Shown here in pieces: positions 7,566 to 15,690 of a stretch of DNA of 64,000 bases. This DNA comes from an uncultured Umboniibacter sp. GTDB lineage: Bacteria; Pseudomonadota; Gammaproteobacteria; Pseudomonadales; DSM-25080. Under the pieces are notes generated by a model. The model was not told the origin of the DNA. It did not search any database and saw nothing but the letters and a program-made list of their open reading frames with translations. Location: positions 1-64,000 of the forward strand of contig NZ_CANMGY010000003.1 in the NCBI RefSeq assembly GCF_947497555.1, written 5' to 3'. How positions within the stretch are numbered: position 1 is the first letter of the stretch; the number at the start of each line of letters is the position of its first letter. The position numbers and the translations under genes were made by a program.

Positions 7566-8330
7566 TTACGATGCTATTTCCCGCCAAGAAAAACCCTGCT
7601 TCTGACAGGCGACCTCTACCCTATTAATATTCGAAGTGAATGGTTCCAATAATGTCGTGACCAATTCAGGACAGTTGTTTTGTTCACTAATATGGCCTGC
7701 TACTAATAATTGTAATCGCTGATGATCCAACTGTTGTACAAATTCCAATGCCTGGTAGTTATTCAAGTGACCGAAGTCACCGCCGACGCGTCGCTTTAAT
7801 GACGGTGGGTAGGAGCCTACATGAAGTCTCTCTGAACAGTGATTAAATTCAATGAGGAGGCCATCCAAATCACTTACAACCTGGGCGACATGAGCGGAAA
7901 TACTGCCTAAGTCCGTAAGTACACCAAGTCTAAGCCCTAAGTACTCGAACACGAACTGAATAGGCTCTCGAGCGTCATGAGGAACGGCGACGGGATGAAC
8001 TAACACATCGCCTATCGTGAGCGACGAATGACTACAGAGAAAATTTAATTGCGGTACATCGGCTTGCGGTTTTGCATACCACGTTCCTACCGAAGTGTAG
8101 ACCGGCAGCTTATATCGTCTAGCAAGCTTAGAAACTCCACCAATATGATCGGAGTGTTCGTGAGTGACAAGAATGGCGGTAAGCGACGATAGTTCAAATG
8201 CCGCCTCGGCGGCACGGGCTTCGATGGTTTTAAGATTAAATCCGCAGTCAATCAAAAGCCGAGTTGTGCCGCACTCTACAATCGTGGCATTTCCTCGGCT
8301 TCCACTGCCCAACGAAGCTATTCGAATCAC
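7566..8330 (-). CDS. MBL-fold metallohydrolase (YycJ/WalJ-like)
   Basis: A 254-residue metallo-beta-lactamase-fold hydrolase with the metal site THEHSDH (His57, His59, Asp61, His62), a later AVPHDA histidine and VAGHIS near the C-terminus. The pattern GSGSRGNATIVE at the N-terminus and the length fit the WalJ/YycJ group, which is linked to DNA or nuclease functions in Firmicutes; the role in gammaproteobacteria is unclear. The GTG start lies 3 bp after the bamC stop, so translation is probably coupled to bamC. The dapA-bamC-MBL order recurs in this bacterial group. The substrate is unknown. Confidence 0.8.
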   Translation of the reverse strand: MIRIASLGSGSRGNATIVECGTTRLLIDCGFNLKTIEARAAEAAFELSSLTAILVTHEHSDHIGGVSKLARRYKLPVYTSVGTWYAKPQADVPQLNFLCSHSSLTIGDVLVHPVAVPHDAREPIQFVFEYLGLRLGVLTDLGSISAHVAQVVSDLDGLLIEFNHCSERLHVGSYPPSLKRRVGGDFGHLNNYQALEFVQQLDHQRLQLLVAGHISEQNNCPELVTTLLEPFTSNINRVEVACQKQGFSWREIAS

Positions 8331-8333
8331 GGC

Positions 8334-9386
8334 TTAACGTAATTGGTTACGAGTTTTTTCGAGCACTTGACGTGCTAAATCCGATGCGATATCTGAACTT
8401 GAATTGGTGACCGAAATACTGACTACACTATCTGATTCTTGAACCACCAACTGAAGGTCAGTAACTGGAATAGTATCGCTGGAGCTAAACATGCTCGCAA
8501 AAAAACCACTTTCATGAACCGCACCATCAGGCTGCGGGTGGTATTGGATACTGATCGTTCCATCTTCACGGCTACGACTTACCACGGTCATATCTACCCC
8601 AGGAATCGATCCAAGTAGAGAGGCCCAAGCGCGATCGAAATCAACATCAAGCACTAACGCAGGCGGTGAAGCATTTGGTAACATCTTTGATTTCGGCTCA
8701 CCACCGATTTGTTGGGCCAAGAGCGACACGGTTTCTGCATCGCTTTGAGATGCTAAAGCATTAGCAATTTCATCAACCATCCAAGATTCACGCGCATCAT
8801 CGTCCGACAAGGTTGGCCACTGAACTAAAGACTCGTCCGCGTCTACTGCTTGACTACTATGTAACACACGTACCTCACTGGTCGACGCATGGTAGCCAGG
8901 CTCTACAAAGATCTTGAAACGATCTTTATTAGCTTCGTCATCATTGAATTTCAGCCAAACTGTTTCAATCTCTCCAGATTCTGGATTAGCCTCCACCACA
9001 TCAATACCAGAGCTATTCATCCAAGCTCTGAGACGAGGCCAGACTGCTGAAGCTGAAACATTAATATTAATCCAACGACGATCGCCAAGACGCTGAATCT
9101 TGACCTTTTGAAGGTCTCGCTCAACGTTCAATGGTATCGGAGCTGGAATAATAAAGTCACCGTCTTCGTCTACTAAATCGACCTGTTTAGGAACTTCAGG
9201 CACTACAAATAGATCTCTAACACGCTCATCGCTATAGCCCTGAGGAACCTTGAGCGGCTCAATCGCGTTAGCAGTTTGATAATCTTCTCCCTTGTCACGG
9301 AAGTCATTTTCATAACCAAAGAAACTACAGCCAGACAGCAGAATAAGTGAACCTGCTAATGCGGAAGTTGATACTACTTTTATCAT
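8334..9386 (-). CDS. bamC: Outer membrane assembly lipoprotein BamC
   Basis: BamC is an accessory lipoprotein of the BAM complex, which inserts beta-barrel proteins into the outer membrane. A signal peptide ends in the lipobox LSGC, with the lipidated Cys near residue 20. A long unstructured N-terminal stretch follows, including the VPQGYSDERVRDLFVVP region that in E. coli packs against BamD, then two helix-grip domains. The length (350) is close to E. coli BamC (344). It follows dapA by 21 bp, as in E. coli, with a good GGAGTT ribosome binding site. Confidence 0.9.
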   Translation of the reverse strand: MIKVVSTSALAGSLILLSGCSFFGYENDFRDKGEDYQTANAIEPLKVPQGYSDERVRDLFVVPEVPKQVDLVDEDGDFIIPAPIPLNVERDLQKVKIQRLGDRRWININVSASAVWPRLRAWMNSSGIDVVEANPESGEIETVWLKFNDDEANKDRFKIFVEPGYHASTSEVRVLHSSQAVDADESLVQWPTLSDDDARESWMVDEIANALASQSDAETVSLLAQQIGGEPKSKMLPNASPPALVLDVDFDRAWASLLGSIPGVDMTVVSRSREDGTISIQYHPQPDGAVHESGFFASMFSSSDTIPVTDLQLVVQESDSVVSISVTNSSSDIASDLARQVLEKTRNQLR

Positions 9387-9407
9387 TATTTTTTAACTCC
9401 GAGCAGC

Positions 9408-10286
9408 TTAGTCAGTGCTTACTGCTTCTTTTAGTGCGCAGTTAACCGCGCCATGAAATTTTGAATCGAGAGTTGTAAGCGGCAAACGCATTGTAGCTTC
9501 GCAGCGCCCCAACTGACTTAAGGCCCATTTTACGGGAATTGGATTAGCTTCAACAAATAGATCGCGATGCAAGGACGACAACTTAGCGTCGACGGCCTTC
9601 GCCCCCTTGGCATCTCCTGCGAGTGCTAACTCACAGGCCTTAGACATTAATTTTGGTACAACGTTCGCTGTAACTGAAATATCACCCTTAGCACCCGCCA
9701 AGATCAAATCTATCGCCGTAGCGTCGTCACCAGAATAGACAGCAAAGCCCTCCGGCACCGCCTTGACGAGCTGAGTACCACGGATCAAATCACCCGTGGC
9801 ATCCTTGATGCCCACAATATTTTTGATAGCCGCTAAGCGCAGGGTGGTTTCGTTAGTCATGTCCACCGCTGTTCTGCCTGGAACATTATAAAGAATTAAA
9901 TCGCCTGGGCAGGCCGCTGCGATGGCTTCATAATGTTGAAACAAGCCTTCCTGAGTTGGTTTGTTGTAGTAAGGAGTTACCAACAGACACGCAGCGACAC
10001 CAAATTCCTGAGCACGCGAAGTGAGGTGGATCGCCTCGCGAGTGGAATTTGCACCCGTACCGGCAATAATAGGAATTCGAGCGCCAATACGATCTTGGCA
10101 AAAACGAATCACCTCAAGGTGCTCAGTCACGGCAAGCGTTGCTGATTCTCCTGTTGTGCCGGCAACCACCAAACAATGAGTGCCTTCGGCCTCATGCCAG
10201 TCTACCAGCGCTGCGAGTGCTTTATAATCTACATCTCCGCTTGCTGTCATTGGGGTTACTAGGGCAACCATACTGCCACTAATCAT
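9408..10286 (-). CDS. dapA: 4-hydroxy-tetrahydrodipicolinate synthase
   Basis: DapA condenses pyruvate with aspartate semialdehyde, the first committed step of diaminopimelate/lysine synthesis. Schiff-base Lys161 in GIKDATGD, the catalytic Tyr in LYNVPGRTA and the Thr pair in GTTGES are all present. I use the ATG at 10286 (292 residues, AGGAG eight bases upstream) rather than the TTG one codon earlier. Together with dapD and dapE 3 kb away, three steps of the succinylase route are in this window, on two transcripts. Confidence 0.96.
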   Translation of the reverse strand: MISGSMVALVTPMTASGDVDYKALAALVDWHEAEGTHCLVVAGTTGESATLAVTEHLEVIRFCQDRIGARIPIIAGTGANSTREAIHLTSRAQEFGVAACLLVTPYYNKPTQEGLFQHYEAIAAACPGDLILYNVPGRTAVDMTNETTLRLAAIKNIVGIKDATGDLIRGTQLVKAVPEGFAVYSGDDATAIDLILAGAKGDISVTANVVPKLMSKACELALAGDAKGAKAVDAKLSSLHRDLFVEANPIPVKWALSQLGRCEATMRLPLTTLDSKFHGAVNCALKEAVSTD

Positions 10287-10364
10287 CAAGAAGCTCCTAC
10301 ACTACTTTCATTCAACGAGACATCATAATTTTAAGCTCGACTAATAACAAGGTACGAACGGTTA

Positions 10365-11402
10365 TTAAGGTGATGGATTTGGATTATTCATGTGGATACT
10401 TTCGATAGCTTGAAGCTGCTCAGGGCTAAGTGTCAACTCGCAGGCTTTAAGATTATCTTCTAACTGCGACAGTGTTGTTGCGCCAATGATATTACTCGTT
10501 AGGAATGGGCGAGACATTACGAACGCCTGAGCGAGCTCTAAAAGACTCATCCCCCAACTGCTAGCGAGCTGATAATACGCTTCAATAGCCTTTAAACCTC
10601 GCTCGCTTTCATAGCGACCCATCCTGCCAAACAGCTCCTTTCGGGAATTTTTGGGGAGCTCACCGTTACGATATTTACCTGTTAAGTAGCCTTGCGCTAA
10701 CGGCGAGTATGCTAACAGGCCAACCTTCGACCTCATTGAAAATTCCGCCAATCCCTGCTCAAAGGTCCGATTGACCAAGCTATAGGCGTTCTGGATCGAC
10801 ACGATAGGTTGGCGATTACTGAGCCCTGCGAGTCGAAGTGCCTCGTGGACTCCCCAGGCTGTTTCGTTAGAAACACCAATATGACGAACCTTTCCTTCAT
10901 CGACCAATTCGTATAGTGCTGATAACGTTTCAGCAAGCGCTACCTCATCACTCTTCACTTCACTAAAACGATTCGCAGAGCCGAAGAGAGGTACTCTCCT
11001 ATCCGGCCAGTGTAATTGATAAAGATCAACGTAGTCCGTTTGTAATCGAGCAAGGCTACCCGCTATTGCTTGGCGAATATGGTTCCGACTCAGTCGGCTT
11101 TCCTCTCCACGAAACCAATCCATGCTACTTCGGCCAACAACTTTGGTCGCTAGTACGATCTTCTCACGGCACCCACGCGATTTTATCCAATTACCGATGA
11201 TCGTCTCAGTGGAGCCCTGAGTCTCAGCTTTTGGGGGAATGGAATAGAGCTCGGCCGTATCAAAGAAATTAACCTGTGCAGCCCGTGCAGCATCCATTTG
11301 CTCGAACGCTTCAGCTTCGGAATTTTGCTCGCCGAAGGTCATCGTACCCAGACAAACCTTTGACACCTTCAGGTCCGTTACACCAAGTTGGTTGTAATGC
11401 AT
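10365..11402 (-). CDS. tas: Aldo/keto reductase, Tas family
   Basis: NADP(H)-dependent aldo-keto reductase very similar in pattern to E. coli Tas: the opening HYNQLGVTDLKVS, then LGTMTFGEQNSEA, the catalytic Asp/Tyr region FFDTAELYSIPP, VDLYQLHWP and the cofactor-binding IIGATTLSQLEDN near the end. Tas was found as a suppressor of a tyrosine auxotroph; its physiological substrate is not settled. The start at 11402 gives 345 residues, the family size; the frame stays open upstream into gloA but that extension is not family-like. It lies 4 bp after gloA and is clearly co-transcribed with it. Confidence 0.9.
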   Translation of the reverse strand: MHYNQLGVTDLKVSKVCLGTMTFGEQNSEAEAFEQMDAARAAQVNFFDTAELYSIPPKAETQGSTETIIGNWIKSRGCREKIVLATKVVGRSSMDWFRGEESRLSRNHIRQAIAGSLARLQTDYVDLYQLHWPDRRVPLFGSANRFSEVKSDEVALAETLSALYELVDEGKVRHIGVSNETAWGVHEALRLAGLSNRQPIVSIQNAYSLVNRTFEQGLAEFSMRSKVGLLAYSPLAQGYLTGKYRNGELPKNSRKELFGRMGRYESERGLKAIEAYYQLASSWGMSLLELAQAFVMSRPFLTSNIIGATTLSQLEDNLKACELTLSPEQLQAIESIHMNNPNPSP

Positions 11403-11406
11403 AATA

Positions 11407-11814
11407 TTATCCGATGGAGTTCGCCATTTGATCGCGCTGAATAAGCTCAATCTTATACCCGTCAGGGTCCTCAACAAATGCAATGTGGGTGGTCCCGCCC
11501 AATACGGGTCCAGGCTCTCGAACAACATTGGCGCCAGCAGTTTTGAGCTCACCAGCTAATGCATAGATATCAGGATGAGCAATCGCTAAGTGGCCAAAGG
11601 CTGTGCCCAATTCGTATTCTTCAACACCCCAGTTATAGGTCAGTTCGATGACCGCTGCGCCTTCAGATTCCTCCCCGTAGCCAACAAATGCCAACGTATA
11701 CTTGTAAGCTTCATTATCGCTTTTTCGCAATAGCTTCATCCCAAGCACTTCCGTATAGAAAGCGATTGATCGATCTAAGTTGCCCACGCGAATCATGGTG
11801 TGAAGTAACTGCAT
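11407..11814 (-). CDS. gloA: Lactoylglutathione lyase (glyoxalase I)
   Basis: GloA converts the methylglyoxal-glutathione hemithioacetal to S-lactoylglutathione, detoxifying methylglyoxal. This 135-residue VOC-fold protein shows the metal ligands in the usual places: His near the start (LLHTMIRV), Glu in VIELTYNWG, His in GHLAIA and Glu in KIELIQ. The length equals the short, nickel-type E. coli enzyme. It lies between a Tas-like reductase and an MBL hydrolase in one operon. Together they could form an aldehyde-handling group, though the MBL protein is not a typical glyoxalase II. Confidence 0.93.
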   Translation of the reverse strand: MQLLHTMIRVGNLDRSIAFYTEVLGMKLLRKSDNEAYKYTLAFVGYGEESEGAAVIELTYNWGVEEYELGTAFGHLAIAHPDIYALAGELKTAGANVVREPGPVLGGTTHIAFVEDPDGYKIELIQRDQMANSIG

Positions 11815-11823
11815 AGTTTTCTC

Positions 11824-12699
11824 CTAATTTAAGCGCCAAGTATCCGAACCTAACAGCCAATGTTCACCGTCTTGCTTACGGGCCCGACCATCCTCACACA
11901 ATTTAATAAGATGTGCCTCAAGGGATAGTTTAGCAATAGGTAAAAGCATTGGATTAATATCATCATAGACCCGATCAAGAATCTGGTCGAGCGTAGACCA
12001 CTGTTCAGACAACGTACTCAGTACCTTTCGCTCTCGTGTCATTCGATGACTGATTAAACGTTCTATCTCGAGTTTTGGTTCAATGATGACATCGCCGTGA
12101 CCAGGCCCAATAGCTTCCATAGGATATTGCAGCAAGGCACTTAAACTCGCCATATAACTGCCCATATGACCAGCAGGCGGAATGATGACCACCGTTGAGC
12201 CATTCATCATGTGATCACCAACAAACATCATTTGTGATTCCAGATGATAGAAGCAGAGATGATTCGCGACATGCCCAGGGGTTGCGACCGCAGTCAGCGT
12301 AACTCCTGGCACTTCGAAATCACTTAACTTGGTAACGGGAATTAACGGTAAGGCACTTAGCTCTTGATGACCGTCGTCTGGGGTGAGTGTCATGCCTAAA
12401 ACGGGGGCGCCACTAAGCTCTCTCAGCGCAGCAGCACCCGCTGCGTGATCACGATGAGTGTGAGTCAGGGCAATGAATGCGATCTGTTTATTACAAGCAA
12501 GGTAAAGCGATTCGAGATGCCCTGGATGATTTGGACCGGGGTCAATAACAACAAAGGGTCCTTTTCCAAGGACCCATGTATTCGTGCCAGGCCCTGTCAT
12601 GGGACCTGGATTAGGCGCGGTGAAACACCGCACCCATTCGCCGTGCTGCGGTTGCGGTTTAACCAAGGCGGATATCCGCAAGTGGGCTGACGTCGGCAT
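11824..12699 (-). CDS. MBL-fold hydrolase (LACTB2-like)
   Basis: Metallo-beta-lactamase-fold hydrolase with the metal motif THTHRDH (about residues 80-85), [11 protein letters not shown] and VGDHMM further on, and a C-terminal winged-helix-like tail typical of LACTB2-type proteins, some of which are endoribonucleases. I choose the ATG at 12699 (291 residues); a TTG at 12723 is possible. Either start lies inside the 3' end of fabV (41-65 bp overlap), so translation is probably coupled to fabV. The substrate is not predictable from sequence; its place beside gloA leaves a thioester hydrolase role open. Confidence 0.75.
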   Translation of the reverse strand: MPTSAHLRISALVKPQPQHGEWVRCFTAPNPGPMTGPGTNTWVLGKGPFVVIDPGPNHPGHLESLYLACNKQIAFIALTHTHRDHAAGAAALRELSGAPVLGMTLTPDDGHQELSALPLIPVTKLSDFEVPGVTLTAVATPGHVANHLCFYHLESQMMFVGDHMMNGSTVVIIPPAGHMGSYMASLSALLQYPMEAIGPGHGDVIIEPKLEIERLISHRMTRERKVLSTLSEQWSTLDQILDRVYDDINPMLLPIAKLSLEAHLIKLCEDGRARKQDGEHWLLGSDTWRLN

Positions 12700-13846
12700 C
12701 GTAATCAACACCGTCAACTTCAAAACCGAAGAGGCGGAGGAACTCGGCCTTATAACCTAGATAATCACTAATTTCCTTGAGGTTATCGGTGGTTACCTTC
12801 GCCCAAAGCGCTTCAACCTCCTGCTGAACATGAGGGGTCAATTCCAATTCATCAACGCGATAGCGGTCTTCATCGTCTGTACGCGGGGCTTCGTTATAAA
12901 GACACTCAGTGAAGAGGCGATAAACCTGCTCTATACAGCCCTCATGAGTACCTTCTTCTTTCATAATCTTGAACAACAGGGCCAGATAAAGCGGCATAAT
13001 TGGAATTGCCGAGCTCGCTTGAGTAACCACCGCTTTCAACACGCTGACGTGCGCTGTTGCGCCGATGTTACTATGCTGTTCCGTGATTTCTTTTGCTGCT
13101 CGGTCCAAATCTTTTTTCGCCGCGCCAATGGTGCCATGCCAATAAATATCCCAGGTGACACGTTCACCAAGGTAGGTATACGCAGTGGTCTTCGCATTGT
13201 CAGCCAGCACACCCGCGTCAGCTAATTCCGTCATCCAGCGCTGCCAATCATCGCCACCCATTACCGCAACGGTCTGATCAATTTCTTCCTGTGACGCTTC
13301 GTCTAGCGAAAATTCAGTGATTAGATCCTTATTGGTATCGACACCTTGCTTAGTCACGGACTGGCCAATTGGCTTTAGTACCGAATTAAATATCTCGCCG
13401 GTGTCTGGATGTTGGCGGCGCGGCGCGGCGAGCGAATAGACGACTAGATCGACTTGGCCGAAGTCCTCTTTAATGGCTGCGATAACATCAGCCTTCATTT
13501 GATTAGAGAAAGCGTCACCATTAAAAGAGCGAGCGTATAGGCCCTCTTCTTCTGCAACTTTATGGAATGCCGCGGTGTTATACCACCCTGCTGTTGCCGT
13601 GCGTTTTTCCGATGGTTCCTTCTCAAAGAAAACCCCCATCGTTTTCGCTCCAGCACCGAACGCCGCACTAATTCGCGATGCCATTCCATAGCCAGTCGAT
13701 GAGCCCAGAACTAGAACGCGCTTTGGCATATCGTCGATAGAACCCTGAGTTTTTACATAGGCAATTTGATCACGGATGTTTTTTTCGCAGCCCGCAGGAT
13801 GAGCATTGGTGCAGATAAAACCGCGAGTCTTAGCTTTAATAATCAT
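12659..13846 (-). CDS. fabV: Trans-2-enoyl-ACP/CoA reductase FabV
   Basis: FabV catalyses the last reduction in the fatty acid elongation cycle using NADH. It is a large short-chain-dehydrogenase relative that replaces FabI in several gammaproteobacteria. The diagnostic Y-X8-K active site is seen as Tyr235 to Lys244 in [12 protein letters not shown]. The dinucleotide-binding [11 protein letters not shown] segment lies near residues 49-58. The length of 395 is standard. Known FabV enzymes are insensitive to triclosan. No fabI is visible in the window. It is the first gene of the fabV-MBL-gloA-tas series. Confidence 0.95.
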   Translation of the reverse strand: MIIKAKTRGFICTNAHPAGCEKNIRDQIAYVKTQGSIDDMPKRVLVLGSSTGYGMASRISAAFGAGAKTMGVFFEKEPSEKRTATAGWYNTAAFHKVAEEEGLYARSFNGDAFSNQMKADVIAAIKEDFGQVDLVVYSLAAPRRQHPDTGEIFNSVLKPIGQSVTKQGVDTNKDLITEFSLDEASQEEIDQTVAVMGGDDWQRWMTELADAGVLADNAKTTAYTYLGERVTWDIYWHGTIGAAKKDLDRAAKEITEQHSNIGATAHVSVLKAVVTQASSAIPIMPLYLALLFKIMKEEGTHEGCIEQVYRLFTECLYNEAPRTDDEDRYRVDELELTPHVQQEVEALWAKVTTDNLKEISDYLGYKAEFLRLFGFEVDGVDYDADVSPLADIRLG

Positions 13847-13935
13847 AATTTGAATCTCTCGTACTAATACATAATGAGCGCATTATACACAAAGCATTGC
13901 GCACGTGACTAGCAAGTCACTCATACTTACCACGC

Positions 13936-13969
13936 AATAAAAAAGCGAGGTGCAATCGCAACCTCGCTT
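13936..13969 (-). terminator. Rho-independent terminator after aceF
   Basis: On the minus strand a 9-bp stem AAGCGAGGT/ACCTCGCTT with a 9-nt loop is followed by TTTTTTATT. It lies 34 bp after the aceF stop codon and closes the aceEF transcript before fabV. Confidence 0.9.
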
Positions 13970-14002
13970 CTTAGCTAACTCGTTGGACCTAAACCGCGTT
14001 AA

Positions 14003-15676
14003 TTAGTTCAAGATCAAACGTCTTACATCACTGAGTTCAGCGACGATGGTAGTCATAAATCGCCCGGCATCACCACCATTGATAGCACAGTGATCATAAC
14101 TGAGCGCCAACGGTAACATCTGACGAGGAATGAACTCTGAACCATTCCAAACCGGCTTAATCTGCGCCTTCGACACCCCGAGGATGCCCACTTCCGGCGT
14201 GTTTACGATAGGTGTGAACCCAGTTCCACCCATCGCTCCCAAGCTTGATACCGTGAAGCAACCGCCCTGCATTTCGTTCGGTTTAAGCTTGCCATCGCGC
14301 GCTTTAATCGACAATTCAATTACATCCGCTGCAATCTCCCAAAGACCCTTTTTATCGGCATCTTTGATAACTGGAACAACGAGACCACGGGGTGTATCAA
14401 CCGCCATACCTACGTTTACATAGCTCTTAGTGATACGATTTTCCATCGCGGCATCGAGAGACGAATTAAACTTAGGATTTTGCGACAGTGCTGAGGCAAC
14501 CGCTTTGATCAAGAAGGCCACTGGAGTGACCTTCACACCGCGCTTTTCACCTTCAGCTTTCAGCGACTTACGGAATTCTTCTAAATCCGTAATATCAGCA
14601 TCATCGAATTGAGTGACGTGCGGTACGTTCAACCAAGAACGCTGCATGTTGAGTGCCGTCAGCCGATCAATCTTGCTAAGCGGCTCCACGGCAACGTCAC
14701 CAAACTTGGCAAAATCAACAGTTGGGCGCGGTGGAATACCGGTAGCCCCTTCCGTTAACGATGCTCCCGCTGAACCACCTTGAGAGATTTGCTTCATGGC
14801 ATTCTTCACGAAGTCATGGAGATCATCTTTTAAAATTCGACCGCGCGGCCCTGTTGGCGAGATCAAAGTAAGATCAACACCTAATTCACGAGCAAGCTTT
14901 CGGACGGCTGGTCCAGCATGAGAATCTCGATTTGACGTGCCGGCGCCAGTTGCTGCGGGCGGTAATTTAGCCGCTACGGGTGCAGGAACATTACGCACTT
15001 CTTTAGTTGCCGAGCTCGCAGCCACAGGAGTTACTGCAGTGGCTTCAGGTTCCTCTACAGATTCTTCCGCAGCAGCGCCACCCTCTACCTGCAGGGAGCC
15101 AATGACCTCGCCTTCATTAACCTTGCCTCCTTCGGTCACAGAAAAGGCAATGATCTTACCTGAGTGCTCCGCGGGAATCTCCATTGAGGCCTTGTCAGTT
15201 TCAAGGACGATTAACGAATCACCTTCGCTAACTTCATCACCCACGGCAACACAAACTTCAATAACGTCAACGCCGTCGGCTCCGCCTAGATCAGGCACTA
15301 CGATATCAAGGGTTGCGCTAGCTGAGGCGCTAGCGGGAGCTGTCGCTGCTACTGGCGCCACCTCGACCTCCGCAGGAGCTTCCTCAACCGCTGAAGCGAC
15401 TTCTGCTTCTGCTTCAGGTGCAGATTGGGTTGCTTCGGCTGAGGTTTCGATGTCAACGCAGATATCGCCCTCGTTCACCTTCGCGCCTTCAGCAACGTGG
15501 ATAGCTTTAATCACCCCTGCCACCGTGGAAGGAACATCAAGCGACGCCTTGTCGGTTTCAACGACGATAAGTGAATCTTCAATTTCTACGGTATCACCTA
15601 CTGCTACGCAGAGTTCGATAACGTCGACGCTATCAGCGCCACCTAAGTCAGGGATTAGAACCTGTTCAATTGCCAT
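14003..15676 (-). CDS. aceF: Pyruvate dehydrogenase E2, dihydrolipoyllysine acetyltransferase
   Basis: E2 core of the pyruvate dehydrogenase complex, transferring acetyl from lipoyl to CoA. There are two lipoyl domains (lipoylation lysines Lys43 and Lys162, both in ETDKAS), joined by Ala/Glu/Pro-rich linkers. An E3/E1-binding domain follows (about 254-286), then the catalytic domain. E. coli AceF has three lipoyl domains and Azotobacter-type three; this one has two. The active site reads SYDHCAINGG (His529): Asn replaces the Asp of the DHxxxDG consensus, as in Azotobacter E2, and Cys replaces the usual Arg after His. It starts 14 bp after aceE and ends at a strong terminator. Confidence 0.95.
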   Translation of the reverse strand: MAIEQVLIPDLGGADSVDVIELCVAVGDTVEIEDSLIVVETDKASLDVPSTVAGVIKAIHVAEGAKVNEGDICVDIETSAEATQSAPEAEAEVASAVEEAPAEVEVAPVAATAPASASASATLDIVVPDLGGADGVDVIEVCVAVGDEVSEGDSLIVLETDKASMEIPAEHSGKIIAFSVTEGGKVNEGEVIGSLQVEGGAAAEESVEEPEATAVTPVAASSATKEVRNVPAPVAAKLPPAATGAGTSNRDSHAGPAVRKLARELGVDLTLISPTGPRGRILKDDLHDFVKNAMKQISQGGSAGASLTEGATGIPPRPTVDFAKFGDVAVEPLSKIDRLTALNMQRSWLNVPHVTQFDDADITDLEEFRKSLKAEGEKRGVKVTPVAFLIKAVASALSQNPKFNSSLDAAMENRITKSYVNVGMAVDTPRGLVVPVIKDADKKGLWEIAADVIELSIKARDGKLKPNEMQGGCFTVSSLGAMGGTGFTPIVNTPEVGILGVSKAQIKPVWNGSEFIPRQMLPLALSYDHCAINGGDAGRFMTTIVAELSDVRRLILN

Positions 15677-15690
15677 TGATATGCCCTCCC

